DNA of 64,000 bases from Gloeocapsopsis dulcis (GTDB taxonomy: Bacteria; Cyanobacteriota; Cyanobacteriia; Cyanobacteriales; Chroococcidiopsidaceae). Made by a program: the position numbers and the translations under genes. Location: positions 109,501 to 173,500 of the forward strand of contig NZ_CP119968.1 in the NCBI RefSeq assembly GCF_032163395.1, given 5' to 3'. The notes under the pieces were generated by a model, which was not told the DNA's origin, made no database searches, and worked only from the letters and a program-made list of their open reading frames with translations. This document shows positions 38,569-47,576 of the stretch, piece after piece (the stretch's first letter is position 1; each line of letters starts with the position of its first letter).

Positions 38569-41500
38569 ATGTCTGATGCTATTAGCCAAACTACCCTAGA
38601 CATTTTCCAATTCCGCAACGAAGTTATTGAAGACTACAGGGACTACATTGAAAGTTTCCTAAGAATCCGTGATCCTAAAGTTAAAGAGTTTGTTGACCAA
38701 GAATTAGAACGGGGACAGCTTTGGAGCGATCCCTTAATACAACTAAATCCTACCTACAAAAAAGGTGCAACTGTTACTCAATTAGTGCAACAAGGAGTCC
38801 TCCATCCTGAGTGCGATCGCTACTTTTCAAAAGACGGCAAACCCTTTCAGTTTCACTATCACCAGCAGCAAGCATTTCTCACAGCGCAACGTGAGGAACC
38901 CTACGTCCTAACTACAGGCACAGGTTCTGGTAAAAGCATGACTTATGTTGTGCCTATTTTTGACGATCTCCTCCGTCATCCCGAAATTAAAGGAGTAAGG
39001 GCAATTCTGGTTTATCCCATGAATGCCTTAATTAACTCCCAAAAAGAAGAACTCGATAAGTTTCTGCGTCAGGTTCCCAACACTCATATTCGCGTTGAGC
39101 AATACACTGGGCAAGAAAGTTTAGCGAAAAAAACCGAAATTCAAGAAAATCCACCGCAAATTTTGCTCACCAACTACGTGATGCTAGAGCTAATGCTCTC
39201 CCGTACCCACGAAGATAAACTGGTTGCTTCCCCCGACCTCAAATTTCTGGTACTGGATGAATTGCATACTTACCGAGGAAGGCAGGGTGCAGATGTTGCG
39301 CTTTTAATCCGCAAACTGCGGCAACGCTGTGGTAAAAGTCTCCTGTGCATTGGCACGAGTGCCACTATGTCTACAGAAGGCTCCCGCGAACATCGCCGTG
39401 AGGTAGTAGCAGGGGTTGCTAGCAAATTATTTGGTATAGAAATTAAGCCAAATAACGTCATTGATGAAACTCTAGAGCGTTCTATTGGGCGTGCTGCGCC
39501 CACCACAGATGAACTAAGAGATACCATTTTGGCAGGTTTACCACCAGAGTCAGAACAAACCTTGGATGCATTCAAAGCACATCCCCTCAGCCACTGGATC
39601 GAGATAAATTTCGGTTTAACAGAACAAGAAGGACATCTAGTACGCCGCACACCCATCACCTTAGAGTCAGGAGCAACAACCCTTGCTCAACAAACCCAAC
39701 TATCATCTGAAACCTGTTTAGCAGTCTTTAAACAGATGTTTCTCTGGGGAAGTAAAACTAAGGGACTTGCTTTTCGCCTGCATCAGTTTATTTCCCAGGG
39801 GGGTAGTGTTTATGCCACGATTGAAAGCCGAGACAAACGGATTCTCACTCTCGAAGGTCAATATACTACTACAAAAAACCGCCTACTTTATCCCCTCGTC
39901 TTTTGCCGAGAATGCGGACAGGACTATTATGTTGTGCGCTACGATGCTGACAATCAAAGTGTTGTACCACAGTTGCCTACCGCTTTAGATATCAGTCCTG
40001 ACAATGCAGAGATCAGCGAAGGCTACCTGACTCTAGACGATCCAGGACTCTGGGACTCTAGCGATGAAGAGAGGCTTCCTGACTCTTGGTTTACAGAAAC
40101 CAAAAAGAAAGGGCGCGTTGCCAAGAAAGACTATGCCAAGTTAATTCCGCAACAACTGCAAGTGCTACCTAACGGTAAAGCTACAACGTCCCTACTACAA
40201 GGAACTAGCTGTTGGTTTGTTAGCAAACCATTTTCCGTTTGTCTCAACTGTGGTGTAGTGCATGACGGGCGCAAAAACGAATTTACTAAACTGTCTCGTC
40301 TTAGCAGCGAAGGACGCAGTACTGCAACTACCCTGCTTTCTCTTTCTACTACCAGCCGACTGAAAAAAGTCTTCACAGGTGAAAAAGCCCAAGCTGCCAA
40401 AATCCTCAGCTTTACCGATAACCGTCAAGATGCCTCATTGCAGGCAGGACATTTCAATGACTTCGTGCAAACCAGTTTCTTACGGGCAGCACTTTTGGGC
40501 GCACTTCAGGCGAAGGGTCAACTAACCTACAGTGAGCTAGCCAGCGAAGTTGTTAACAAAATGGGTATATCTCAAACTGACTATGCCAGGCAACCAGCCG
40601 AGTTTGGTAGAGGTAAACAACGCAACGAAGAAGCCTTCCGCAAGCTGATCGAATATCGCCTTTACGAAGACTTGCGCCGAGGATGGCGTATTGTCCAACC
40701 TAATTTGGAACAGTGCGGACTATTGGCAATTGAATATGATGGTCTGCTAGAACAATGTGCTAATAACGCTCTTTGGCAAAAACACCGCCATCCCGTCCTG
40801 CTGCAAGCTACTTCCCAAGAACGTTTTATTGCTTCTCTCGCCTTCCTTAACCAGTTACGGCGGGAATTGGCTATTGATGCCAAACTTATGCAGCCAGAAC
40901 AGCAAGACCAATTGAAAAGCGATGTTTTCCAAGCGATTAAAGAACCTTGGGTTTTTGATGAGAACGAACAGTTCTACAAAGCAGCCTGGGCAACCACAGC
41001 TAGCGGCACTAACGAAAAAGCCAAAGTTAAGCTCACACCTAGAAGCAAAATTGGTCGATTTTTGCGATCGCCTAAAGCTTGGTCACTGCGGAGTCAACCT
41101 TTAACAGATGAAGAGTACACTAGCTTGATCGCCTCCTTGATTAACGCCCTGTGTGATGCTGGATATTTAGTACGAGAGAAATCTGAAGTACAGCTACGCA
41201 TTGATTCTTTATTGTGGTCAGCTAAACTCCTGAACGAAACTCTACCTGACCCTTTAACATCTCGGCGCTTACAAGGCAACGAAGATACTAGAGTACCTGT
41301 TAACAGCTTCTTTCAAAAGTTTTACCAAACCAATGCTTTCAATATTCAAACAATGGAAGGGCGAGAGCATACTGGACAGGTGAGAAATAAGGATCGCCAA
41401 GAGCGGGAAGAGAAATTCCGCAATGGTGAATTAGCAGCTTTGTTCTGCTCCCCTACAATGGAGCTGGGAATTGATATTTCTGATCTGAGCGTCGTGCATC

Positions 41501-43611
41501 TGCGGAACGTGCCCCCTAGTCCTGCTAATTATGCCCAGCGTAGCGGCAGAGCAGGCAGAAGCGGACAAGAAGCCCTAGTAATTACTTATGCTGCTATTGG
41601 TAGCGGACATGACCAATACTTCTTCAAACGCCAAAATCAGATGGTTGCTGGGGTTGTTACCCCTCCTAAGCTAGAACTAGCTAACCAGGATTTGGTTCAA
41701 GCCCACGTATATTCGATTTGGCTGGCACGTACTGGCTTATATCTGGGAGATTCAATGAATCAAATTCTGGATTTAGAACTAGAAAATTATCCACTCAAAG
41801 ATAATGTACGGCAGCAACTGACTTTAAGTTCATACAGCCTAGCAGAATGTTTGCAAGCTACTCAATCGATCTTATCTGACACCTTCTGCCAGCAAGACCT
41901 GCAAAAAGCTTCTTGGTATTCTGTCAACTGGTTACAGCACACCTTAGAAAACGCCCTGAATGCCTTTGACCGAAAATGCGATCGCTGGCGCAAGCTATAC
42001 GATGATGCAGTTAATCAATTAGATGAAGCTAACCGAGTTATTCGCCGTTTTTCTATAGGCAGTATTACTCAAGAAGAGCGAGATAACGCTAACAATCAGC
42101 AAAAAGAAGCAGAACGGCAACTTGATTTGTTGGTGGGACACACCCAAGGGAAGAGCAATAGTGAATTTGAATTTTACCCCTACCGTTACTTCGCTGCTGA
42201 GGGATTTCTACCAGGGTTTAACTTTCCTCGCTTGCCAGTCAGAGCATATATTCCAACGGGTCAAGGCGGTGAATTTATTTCCCGCCCCCGCAGCGTCGCT
42301 TTGCGCGAATTTGCGCCAAGTAATATTGTTTACTACGAAGGTAGTAAATTTATGGTGGCAAAGACAAAAGTACCTGTAGGGGGCATTGAAAGCGAGTACA
42401 AACGGGTGAGTGTTTGCTTTAACTGTGGTTATTTCCACACAGATGATACCCGTAATACCTGCGAAAACTGCGGTGCAAACATTGCTGATCGTGGTAAAGA
42501 TAGGGCTAAACTGACTCGCCTACTGCCAATGGAAACAGCGATCGCCAAAAGACGAGAACGCATTACCTGTGACGAAGAAGAACGGCTTAAGTACGGCTAT
42601 AACATCACAACACACTTTCGCTACACCTCCCAAAAACGACAATCAGCGCTTGTCCAAACTGTCGAAGGCACGCCATTATTACGCTTAACTTATGGAGCAA
42701 CAGCCAGTATCTGGCGCATTAATCGCGGGTTAAGGAAGAATGTTGATGAGCGAGGATTCAAACTTGATGCTAAAACCGGAATCTGGGGCGATCTTAGAAA
42801 CGAACAAGCTACCGATAGCTTACACACCGAAGTTAACTTAATTGTGGAAGATACTTGCAACATTCTGGTTGTTGAGCCGTTGAGCGTTCCAGATGAGGCT
42901 AGAGAGGCTTTTATTGCTACACTGCAATACATTTTAGCAACAGCTATTCAAGCGGTGTACAAATTAGAAGCCAATGAACTTGACTCCGAACGGCTAGGGG
43001 AAGGTAAGTATCTACTTTTTTGGGAAGCAGCAGAAGGGGGAGCAGGGGTTCTTTCGCAACTGCTGGAGAAGCCAGAGGCATTTCAGAAAATAGCCGATAC
43101 AGCTTTAGATATATGCCATTTCAAACAACCAAAAGAAAGCTGCGTCCAGGCTTGTTATGAGTGCTTGCTCTCTTACCAAAATCAGTTCGACCATGCATTA
43201 ATTAATCGCCATCTGCTCGAACCCTTGCTTGAGCAACTGTTAGCAAGTAAGGTTATTCGCCATGTTGAGGGAATGTCACGCGAAGATCAGTATCATCAGC
43301 TCGTGCAACAAACAGATCCTAATTCTGAGTTTGAACGAGTGGTTCTAGGGGAGATTTATCAACGAGGATATAAACTACCAGATGCTGCACAAGAATTGAT
43401 TCTTGAAACTAACTGTAAGCCGGACTTCCTTTATAAATCAAATGGTATTGCCATTTTTTGCGATGGTTCAGTTCATGACCATCCTGACAAACGCTTATCA
43501 GATCAAATTAAGCGAGACGATCTTAAATACAACACCAATTATACTGTCTTAACCTTCCGCTACGATGAAGACTGGAAGGCTAAGTTAGCAGTTTTATCTT
43601 CTCTAATTTAG
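38569..43611 (+). CDS. DEAH helicase-DUF1998-nuclease fusion protein (DrmAB-like / DruE-like)
   Basis: 1680 residues. Helicase lobe 1 has Walker A TGTGSGKS (116-123) and DELH (230-233). A CxxC zinc element (FCRECG; VCLNCG) is in the middle. Lobe 2 has SPTMELGIDISDL and motif VI QRSGRAGRSG. A zinc ribbon VCFNCGYFHTDD...CENCG and a DUF1998 domain (FWEAAEGGAG near 1483; four-cysteine CVQACYEC) follow. The last about 90 residues look like a Vsr/DUF559-type nuclease: PDF with D1619, then AIFCDGSVHD with D1632. It probably provides the main DNA-processing activity of the island. Confidence 0.85.
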   Translation: MSDAISQTTLDIFQFRNEVIEDYRDYIESFLRIRDPKVKEFVDQELERGQLWSDPLIQLNPTYKKGATVTQLVQQGVLHPECDRYFSKDGKPFQFHYHQQQAFLTAQREEPYVLTTGTGSGKSMTYVVPIFDDLLRHPEIKGVRAILVYPMNALINSQKEELDKFLRQVPNTHIRVEQYTGQESLAKKTEIQENPPQILLTNYVMLELMLSRTHEDKLVASPDLKFLVLDELHTYRGRQGADVALLIRKLRQRCGKSLLCIGTSATMSTEGSREHRREVVAGVASKLFGIEIKPNNVIDETLERSIGRAAPTTDELRDTILAGLPPESEQTLDAFKAHPLSHWIEINFGLTEQEGHLVRRTPITLESGATTLAQQTQLSSETCLAVFKQMFLWGSKTKGLAFRLHQFISQGGSVYATIESRDKRILTLEGQYTTTKNRLLYPLVFCRECGQDYYVVRYDADNQSVVPQLPTALDISPDNAEISEGYLTLDDPGLWDSSDEERLPDSWFTETKKKGRVAKKDYAKLIPQQLQVLPNGKATTSLLQGTSCWFVSKPFSVCLNCGVVHDGRKNEFTKLSRLSSEGRSTATTLLSLSTTSRLKKVFTGEKAQAAKILSFTDNRQDASLQAGHFNDFVQTSFLRAALLGALQAKGQLTYSELASEVVNKMGISQTDYARQPAEFGRGKQRNEEAFRKLIEYRLYEDLRRGWRIVQPNLEQCGLLAIEYDGLLEQCANNALWQKHRHPVLLQATSQERFIASLAFLNQLRRELAIDAKLMQPEQQDQLKSDVFQAIKEPWVFDENEQFYKAAWATTASGTNEKAKVKLTPRSKIGRFLRSPKAWSLRSQPLTDEEYTSLIASLINALCDAGYLVREKSEVQLRIDSLLWSAKLLNETLPDPLTSRRLQGNEDTRVPVNSFFQKFYQTNAFNIQTMEGREHTGQVRNKDRQEREEKFRNGELAALFCSPTMELGIDISDLSVVHLRNVPPSPANYAQRSGRAGRSGQEALVITYAAIGSGHDQYFFKRQNQMVAGVVTPPKLELANQDLVQAHVYSIWLARTGLYLGDSMNQILDLELENYPLKDNVRQQLTLSSYSLAECLQATQSILSDTFCQQDLQKASWYSVNWLQHTLENALNAFDRKCDRWRKLYDDAVNQLDEANRVIRRFSIGSITQEERDNANNQQKEAERQLDLLVGHTQGKSNSEFEFYPYRYFAAEGFLPGFNFPRLPVRAYIPTGQGGEFISRPRSVALREFAPSNIVYYEGSKFMVAKTKVPVGGIESEYKRVSVCFNCGYFHTDDTRNTCENCGANIADRGKDRAKLTRLLPMETAIAKRRERITCDEEERLKYGYNITTHFRYTSQKRQSALVQTVEGTPLLRLTYGATASIWRINRGLRKNVDERGFKLDAKTGIWGDLRNEQATDSLHTEVNLIVEDTCNILVVEPLSVPDEAREAFIATLQYILATAIQAVYKLEANELDSERLGEGKYLLFWEAAEGGAGVLSQLLEKPEAFQKIADTALDICHFKQPKESCVQACYECLLSYQNQFDHALINRHLLEPLLEQLLASKVIRHVEGMSREDQYHQLVQQTDPNSEFERVVLGEIYQRGYKLPDAAQELILETNCKPDFLYKSNGIAIFCDGSVHDHPDKRLSDQIKRDDLKYNTNYTVLTFRYDEDWKAKLAVLSSLI

Positions 43612-44013
43612 CTTTGATCTGCGCTAACTGAAATTGGCGATCGCGCTCCTGCTGTTCGGCTGCTAATATATTGCGCGAGTGACTATCCAGTACTGAAACT
43701 GTTGTAGATCGGGTCTTTCAAAAGTTCGGGCTGGTGGCTTGCGATCACATCAATTAAGCCAAGAATTTTATCTTAAGCGCGACTTGTGCGATAGAGATTA
43801 AATTATTGAGATGTAGGGTAGCCATCTTGCCTGCTCATGCTTGAGCTAAAAATTTTGTTGTCTGCGATACATCATTCTTTTTTGTATACAGTATCCTAGT
43901 CAATCATTAGTTTAATAACTCTTTTAAACGAGTACAAAATCAGCACAAAGTAAGATGTCAAATTATTGCAAATTAAATCCGAGGCTGATGTAAACCCTAC
44001 TTAGTATCTAGAT
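43612..44013. other. 402-bp intergenic region between defence island and ABC operon
   Basis: It contains a short minus-strand open frame (about 43683-43770) reading LIDVIASHQPELLKD and ending in a stop, plus another reading AAEQQERDRQFQLAQ at 43620-43680. Both look like decayed coding sequence. The right part holds the promoter of the ABC operon (43857-43897). Confidence 0.4.
43857..43897 (+). promoter_or_regulatory. NtcA-type promoter-like sequence upstream of the ABC operon
   Basis: GTT-N8-TAC (43857-43870; fits the relaxed GTN10AC) is followed after 21 bp by TATCCT (43892-43897), a TAN3T-type -10. TGTATACA (43883-43890) lies between. It shares TGCGATACA, TCATT-N-TTTTT and TGTATACA with the stronger site at 55274-55315, implying a common regulator. 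Confidence 0.45.
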
Positions 44014-45159
44014 ATGGAATCGGTGAAGCATATTGAGTTAGTTACCAGCCCTGTTCCAGTTCAAGCCAGCGAAGAGTACTCTGGTCATAGTTTGGCACTT
44101 GAGGATATCGTGCATCATTTTGATGACATGGTAGCGCTGCAAGATATTCATTTAAATATTCAGCCAGGTGAATTTGTCTCACTCCTTGGTCCAAGTGGTT
44201 GTGGTAAAACAACGCTACTGCGAATTATTTCTGGCTTTCTCAAACCAAGCTCTGGCAGAATTCTGATTGATGGTCAATCAGTTGAGGCACTTTCTCCTAA
44301 GCAACGGGGTGTAGGAATTGTATTTCAAAACTATGCCCTCTTTCCACATATGAACGTTTGGGACAACGTGGCATATGGGTTGCGTGCCAACCGATTTCCG
44401 CGTGGTAGAGTTGCCAACAAAGTGGGAGAAATGCTTGAACTTGTGCAACTCGGTCATTTAGCCAAGCGTTATCCGAGTGAATTATCCGGCGGACAACAGC
44501 AGCGAGTTGCGATCGCCCGTGCTTTAGCAGTAGAACCAAAACTCATGCTCTTAGACGAGCCTTTTAGTGCGTTAGATAAAAATCTGCGACTTGATATGCA
44601 GATTGAGATTCGCCGCTTGTTAAAAGAGCAAGGTATTACAGCGATCCTGGTCACTCACGACCAAGAAGAAGCAATGAGTATGTCAGATCGCATTGCGGTG
44701 ATGTCACAGGGGACAATTCATCAATTTGATACTCCCACTCAAATCTACGACAAACCTGCCACACTTTTTGTGAGCACATTCGTTGGTACGTGTAACCTCT
44801 TACCTGGCAAGCTTGTCGAACGCGATACCTCAGACTGTCTTGTGGAAGTACCTGGAGGAGGACAGTTGCGAGTTGCAAATTATGCCACACTCCAATCGCA
44901 TAACGATGTCTTAGTAGCAGTCCGACCTGAAAATTTGCGAATTCAAACGCAACCTGGGAAGCATTGTTTACCGACTATCGTAGAAATGTGTTTACCATTG
45001 GGTGCTGTGATGGCATACGAAGTGCAAATCGCACCTAATACGAAAGTTAAGGTCACACAACCACGCCTTCCTGGAACTCGTCCTCTACAACAAGGACAGC
45101 AAATTTATCTGGAACTTGTATCGCCGCAAGCTTGCGCGTTGTTTCCAGCAGTTAGTTGA
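44014..45159 (+). CDS. ABC transporter ATP-binding protein (PotA-like)
   Basis: 381 residues. Walker A is GPSGCGKT (59-66), the signature LSGGQQQRVAIARAL, Walker B LMLLDEPFSALD and the H-loop VTHDQEEA. A C-terminal TOBE domain (about 280-375) is as in PotA. It energises the permease pair encoded at 48661-50364, from which it is separated only by solute-binding protein genes in the same direction. An N-terminal extension of about 25 residues precedes the fold. Confidence 0.92.
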   Translation: MESVKHIELVTSPVPVQASEEYSGHSLALEDIVHHFDDMVALQDIHLNIQPGEFVSLLGPSGCGKTTLLRIISGFLKPSSGRILIDGQSVEALSPKQRGVGIVFQNYALFPHMNVWDNVAYGLRANRFPRGRVANKVGEMLELVQLGHLAKRYPSELSGGQQQRVAIARALAVEPKLMLLDEPFSALDKNLRLDMQIEIRRLLKEQGITAILVTHDQEEAMSMSDRIAVMSQGTIHQFDTPTQIYDKPATLFVSTFVGTCNLLPGKLVERDTSDCLVEVPGGGQLRVANYATLQSHNDVLVAVRPENLRIQTQPGKHCLPTIVEMCLPLGAVMAYEVQIAPNTKVKVTQPRLPGTRPLQQGQQIYLELVSPQACALFPAVS

Positions 45160-45205
45160 GCATCATTTACACATTCATTTCATCCTGTCTTTTAAAGATG
45201 CACAT

Positions 45206-45760
45206 ATGAACCATCGCATGAAGCGCCGTACATTTCTGGGCGCAAGTTTTATGGCAGGTATAGCGATGACAGGGTTAGGTTCCTGTAATCAATCCTTTCA
45301 AGCCGTGGAAGAGTTGTTACCTAACTTAGCATCTGTTGCTGCGAATCCAGGTGCTTTATCAGCGCTGTTCCAGCAAGGGGAAGTTGACATTGCTCCGCAT
45401 AATCTCAGCAGTATTGCTGTATTGCAAGATAAAGGCGTTGATGTGGAATGGGTGATTCCTCGCGAAGGTAGTGATGCCTTTGGTGCGTCAATGCATGTCG
45501 TTAAAAATCCGACATCTAGCGTGGAATTAGCAACAGCTTACATTGATACTGCTTTGAGTACAGAAGTACAAACTGCAATGGCACAAGCGCCGTACTACAT
45601 TGCTCCAGTCAACAGAAATGCGCCACTTCAAGGTGTTCTTGCTGAAAAAATTGCCACTAATTTTGACGAGTACGAAAAGTTCATATATCAAGATTGGGAA
45701 ACGATCTCGCAACAGCGATCGCAATGGATTGAGCGCTTTAACCGAGAAGTAACGGTATAA
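45206..45760 (+). pseudogene. solute-binding protein with large in-frame internal deletion
   Basis: 184 residues from ATG 45206. A Tat signal (MKRRTFLGAS) and lipobox-like GLGSC are joined directly to the C-terminal half beginning AVEELLPNLASVAANPGAL and ending WIERFNREVTV. Compared with its intact neighbours about 170 residues are missing, including most of the first lobe, yet the reading frame is kept. It is probably non-functional for binding, though an exported partial protein could still be made. It lies between the ATPase gene and an intact paralogue five bases downstream. Confidence 0.75.
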
Positions 45761-45765
45761 AAACT

Positions 45766-46857
45766 ATGTTAAACCGCCGAATGCTCTCTATGAGTCGTCG
45801 AGCCATGTTAGGAACAAGTTTATTTGCAGGTGCAAGTGTACTTCTTAAAGCGTGTGCTAACAGTGCAACAACATCCAACACGCCTACTACTGGTGGAAAA
45901 TTAATTGCTACGACCTTACCAGGTTCATGGGAGCAATTTAATCGTACGGTTCTTGTGCCACAATTTACTGCGGATACCAATGCTGAAGCTGCTTTAGTTC
46001 CGTTAGTTTCAGCAGATCAAGTTGCTAAGTTACAAGCGTCTCCTAATAGTCCACCGTTTGATGTCCTGTCACTAGACTCTGGCGTGTTTGAAGGTGTTCC
46101 TAAAGAGAAACTCTTTCAGAAACTACCGATCGCACAACTGCAAAACTACAGCGAGTTGGCTCCACAATTTCAAACTCAAGATGCTTGGGGTGCATTAATT
46201 GGCGTACAAGCTGTTGGCATTGCATACAATCCTCAAGCAATCAAAACGCCGCCATCCTCTTGGAAAGATTTATGGAGTTCGCAGTACAAAGGTCGTGTGG
46301 CATTAATGGCAATGCGAAACAATCATACGATTGGCTTCATGCAGAAAATTGCCAAGATCCACGGTGGTAGTAGTGAGAATCTGGAACCCGCATTTGATGC
46401 GTTAGAAGAACTAACACCAAATCTGACAGGTGTTGTAGCAAATGCAGGTGCATTAATTACTCTATTTCAGCAAGGCGAAGTAGATCTCGCACCACATGAC
46501 TTAAATAGTGTCAAATTGCTGCAATCAAAGGGAGTTGATATTGATTGGGTAATGCCGCAAGAAGGAGGATTTGCACTTACGCCAATTATGACTATTGTGC
46601 AAAATCCGACAGCAAGTGTAGAACTGGCAACTGCTTATGTTGATGCTGCGATCAGTGCCGATGTCCAAAGACAGATGACTGAGACGAATTATGTTTTGCC
46701 GACTAATCGTAATGTCCCGATTCCAGAAGCGATCGCTCAGAAACTAGGTAACAACCTCGCAGAAATTTTGAGCAAGTTAGAGTTTTTAGATTGGGCAACG
46801 ATTAACAAACACCGCACAGCGTGGATCGAGCAATTTGATCAAACTGTCCAAGCTTAA
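45766..46857 (+). CDS. ABC transporter solute-binding lipoprotein, paralogue 2 of the array (intact)
   Basis: 363 residues, full length. Tat motif MSRRAMLG, lipobox-like LLKAC, then the two-lobe binding protein with LPGSWEQFNRTVLVP, the VQAVGIAYNP hinge segment, NAGALITLFQQGEVDLAP and the terminal WIEQFDQTVQA. It is closely related to the proteins at 28131, 47577 and the broken copies around it, so it arose by tandem duplication. Ligand-contact residues differ among paralogues (for example APHDLN here and APHYLN at 28131), suggesting different substrates for one transporter. Confidence 0.9.
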   Translation: MLNRRMLSMSRRAMLGTSLFAGASVLLKACANSATTSNTPTTGGKLIATTLPGSWEQFNRTVLVPQFTADTNAEAALVPLVSADQVAKLQASPNSPPFDVLSLDSGVFEGVPKEKLFQKLPIAQLQNYSELAPQFQTQDAWGALIGVQAVGIAYNPQAIKTPPSSWKDLWSSQYKGRVALMAMRNNHTIGFMQKIAKIHGGSSENLEPAFDALEELTPNLTGVVANAGALITLFQQGEVDLAPHDLNSVKLLQSKGVDIDWVMPQEGGFALTPIMTIVQNPTASVELATAYVDAAISADVQRQMTETNYVLPTNRNVPIPEAIAQKLGNNLAEILSKLEFLDWATINKHRTAWIEQFDQTVQA

Positions 46858-46910
46858 GTAAGTATTCCAGCTTTTTGATTTTGTTGTGATGTAAGGGAAA
46901 TCATTTGATT

Positions 46911-47451
46911 ATGTCCCACCGTAGATTGAATCATCTTTCTCGACGTGCTTTTTTGGGAGCGAGTTTATTTGCAGGGACAAGTCTTGCTCTCAAAGCTTGT
47001 GGTGGAACAACTGCAACAAATGGCAGTACTACGGGTGGAAGAATTATTGCTACTTGCTTTGCAGGAAGCTGGGAACAGTTTTACCGCAATATCTTGATTC
47101 CGGCTGTTACTAAAGCTACTGGGAAAGAGGTGAACTTAGTGCCGATGGTTTCACTAGAGCAAGTTGCTCAACTCACTGCATCACCAAATAATCCTCCATT
47201 TGATCTTGTTTTACTTGATGAAGGACCATTCAACGCTGCCTCACAAGAACAGTTATTTGTCAAGCCCAATGTAGAGCTAATTCAAAATTATACCGACGTC
47301 TCGTAATGTTGTGCTATCGGGTGTGTTGGCAGAAAAGTTAGGTAACAACTCAGACGAGGTTTTAGATAAATTGGTACTCCTTGATTGGAACGCCATAAAC
47401 AAACAGCGTACGGCTTGGATCGAGCGATTTGATCGTGAAGTGCAAGTTTGA
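46911..47451 (+). pseudogene. solute-binding protein gene with internal deletion and frameshift
   Basis: From ATG 46911 the frame gives a Tat signal and the first about 130 residues of the family (FAGSWEQFYRNILIP; LVLLDEGPFN), then stops at TAA near 47304. The C-terminal 50 residues resume in another frame from about 47299 (SRNVVLSGVLAEKLG to WIERFDREVQV, stop 47449-47451). About 180 central residues are gone. The junction ACCGAC resembles the CCGACTAATCG of intact paralogues, suggesting deletion through a short homology. Confidence 0.85.
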
Positions 47452-47460
47452 CGTGAAGAT

Positions 47461-47484
47461 AGCCTGGCGACTTTAGTCGCGGCT
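47461..47484. repeat. REP-like hairpin
   Basis: AGCC-TG-GCGACT-TT-AGTCGC-GGCT forms a stem of 6 plus 4 bp with a small bulge. It belongs to the same family as 57739-57763 and stands between two array genes. Confidence 0.55.
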
Positions 47485-47576
47485 TAAATAAAGCCATTAG
47501 CTAATTGCCAATTGCTAAATGCTAATCGCTTTAATAGGTTTCAACCACTAAGCTTTTCCCATCTATTGAAAACACC

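Noticed and set aside
38569-43611. Plain RecQ- or Lhr-type repair helicase
   Set aside because: The length, zinc elements, DUF1998 domain and C-terminal nuclease-like segment do not fit housekeeping helicases.
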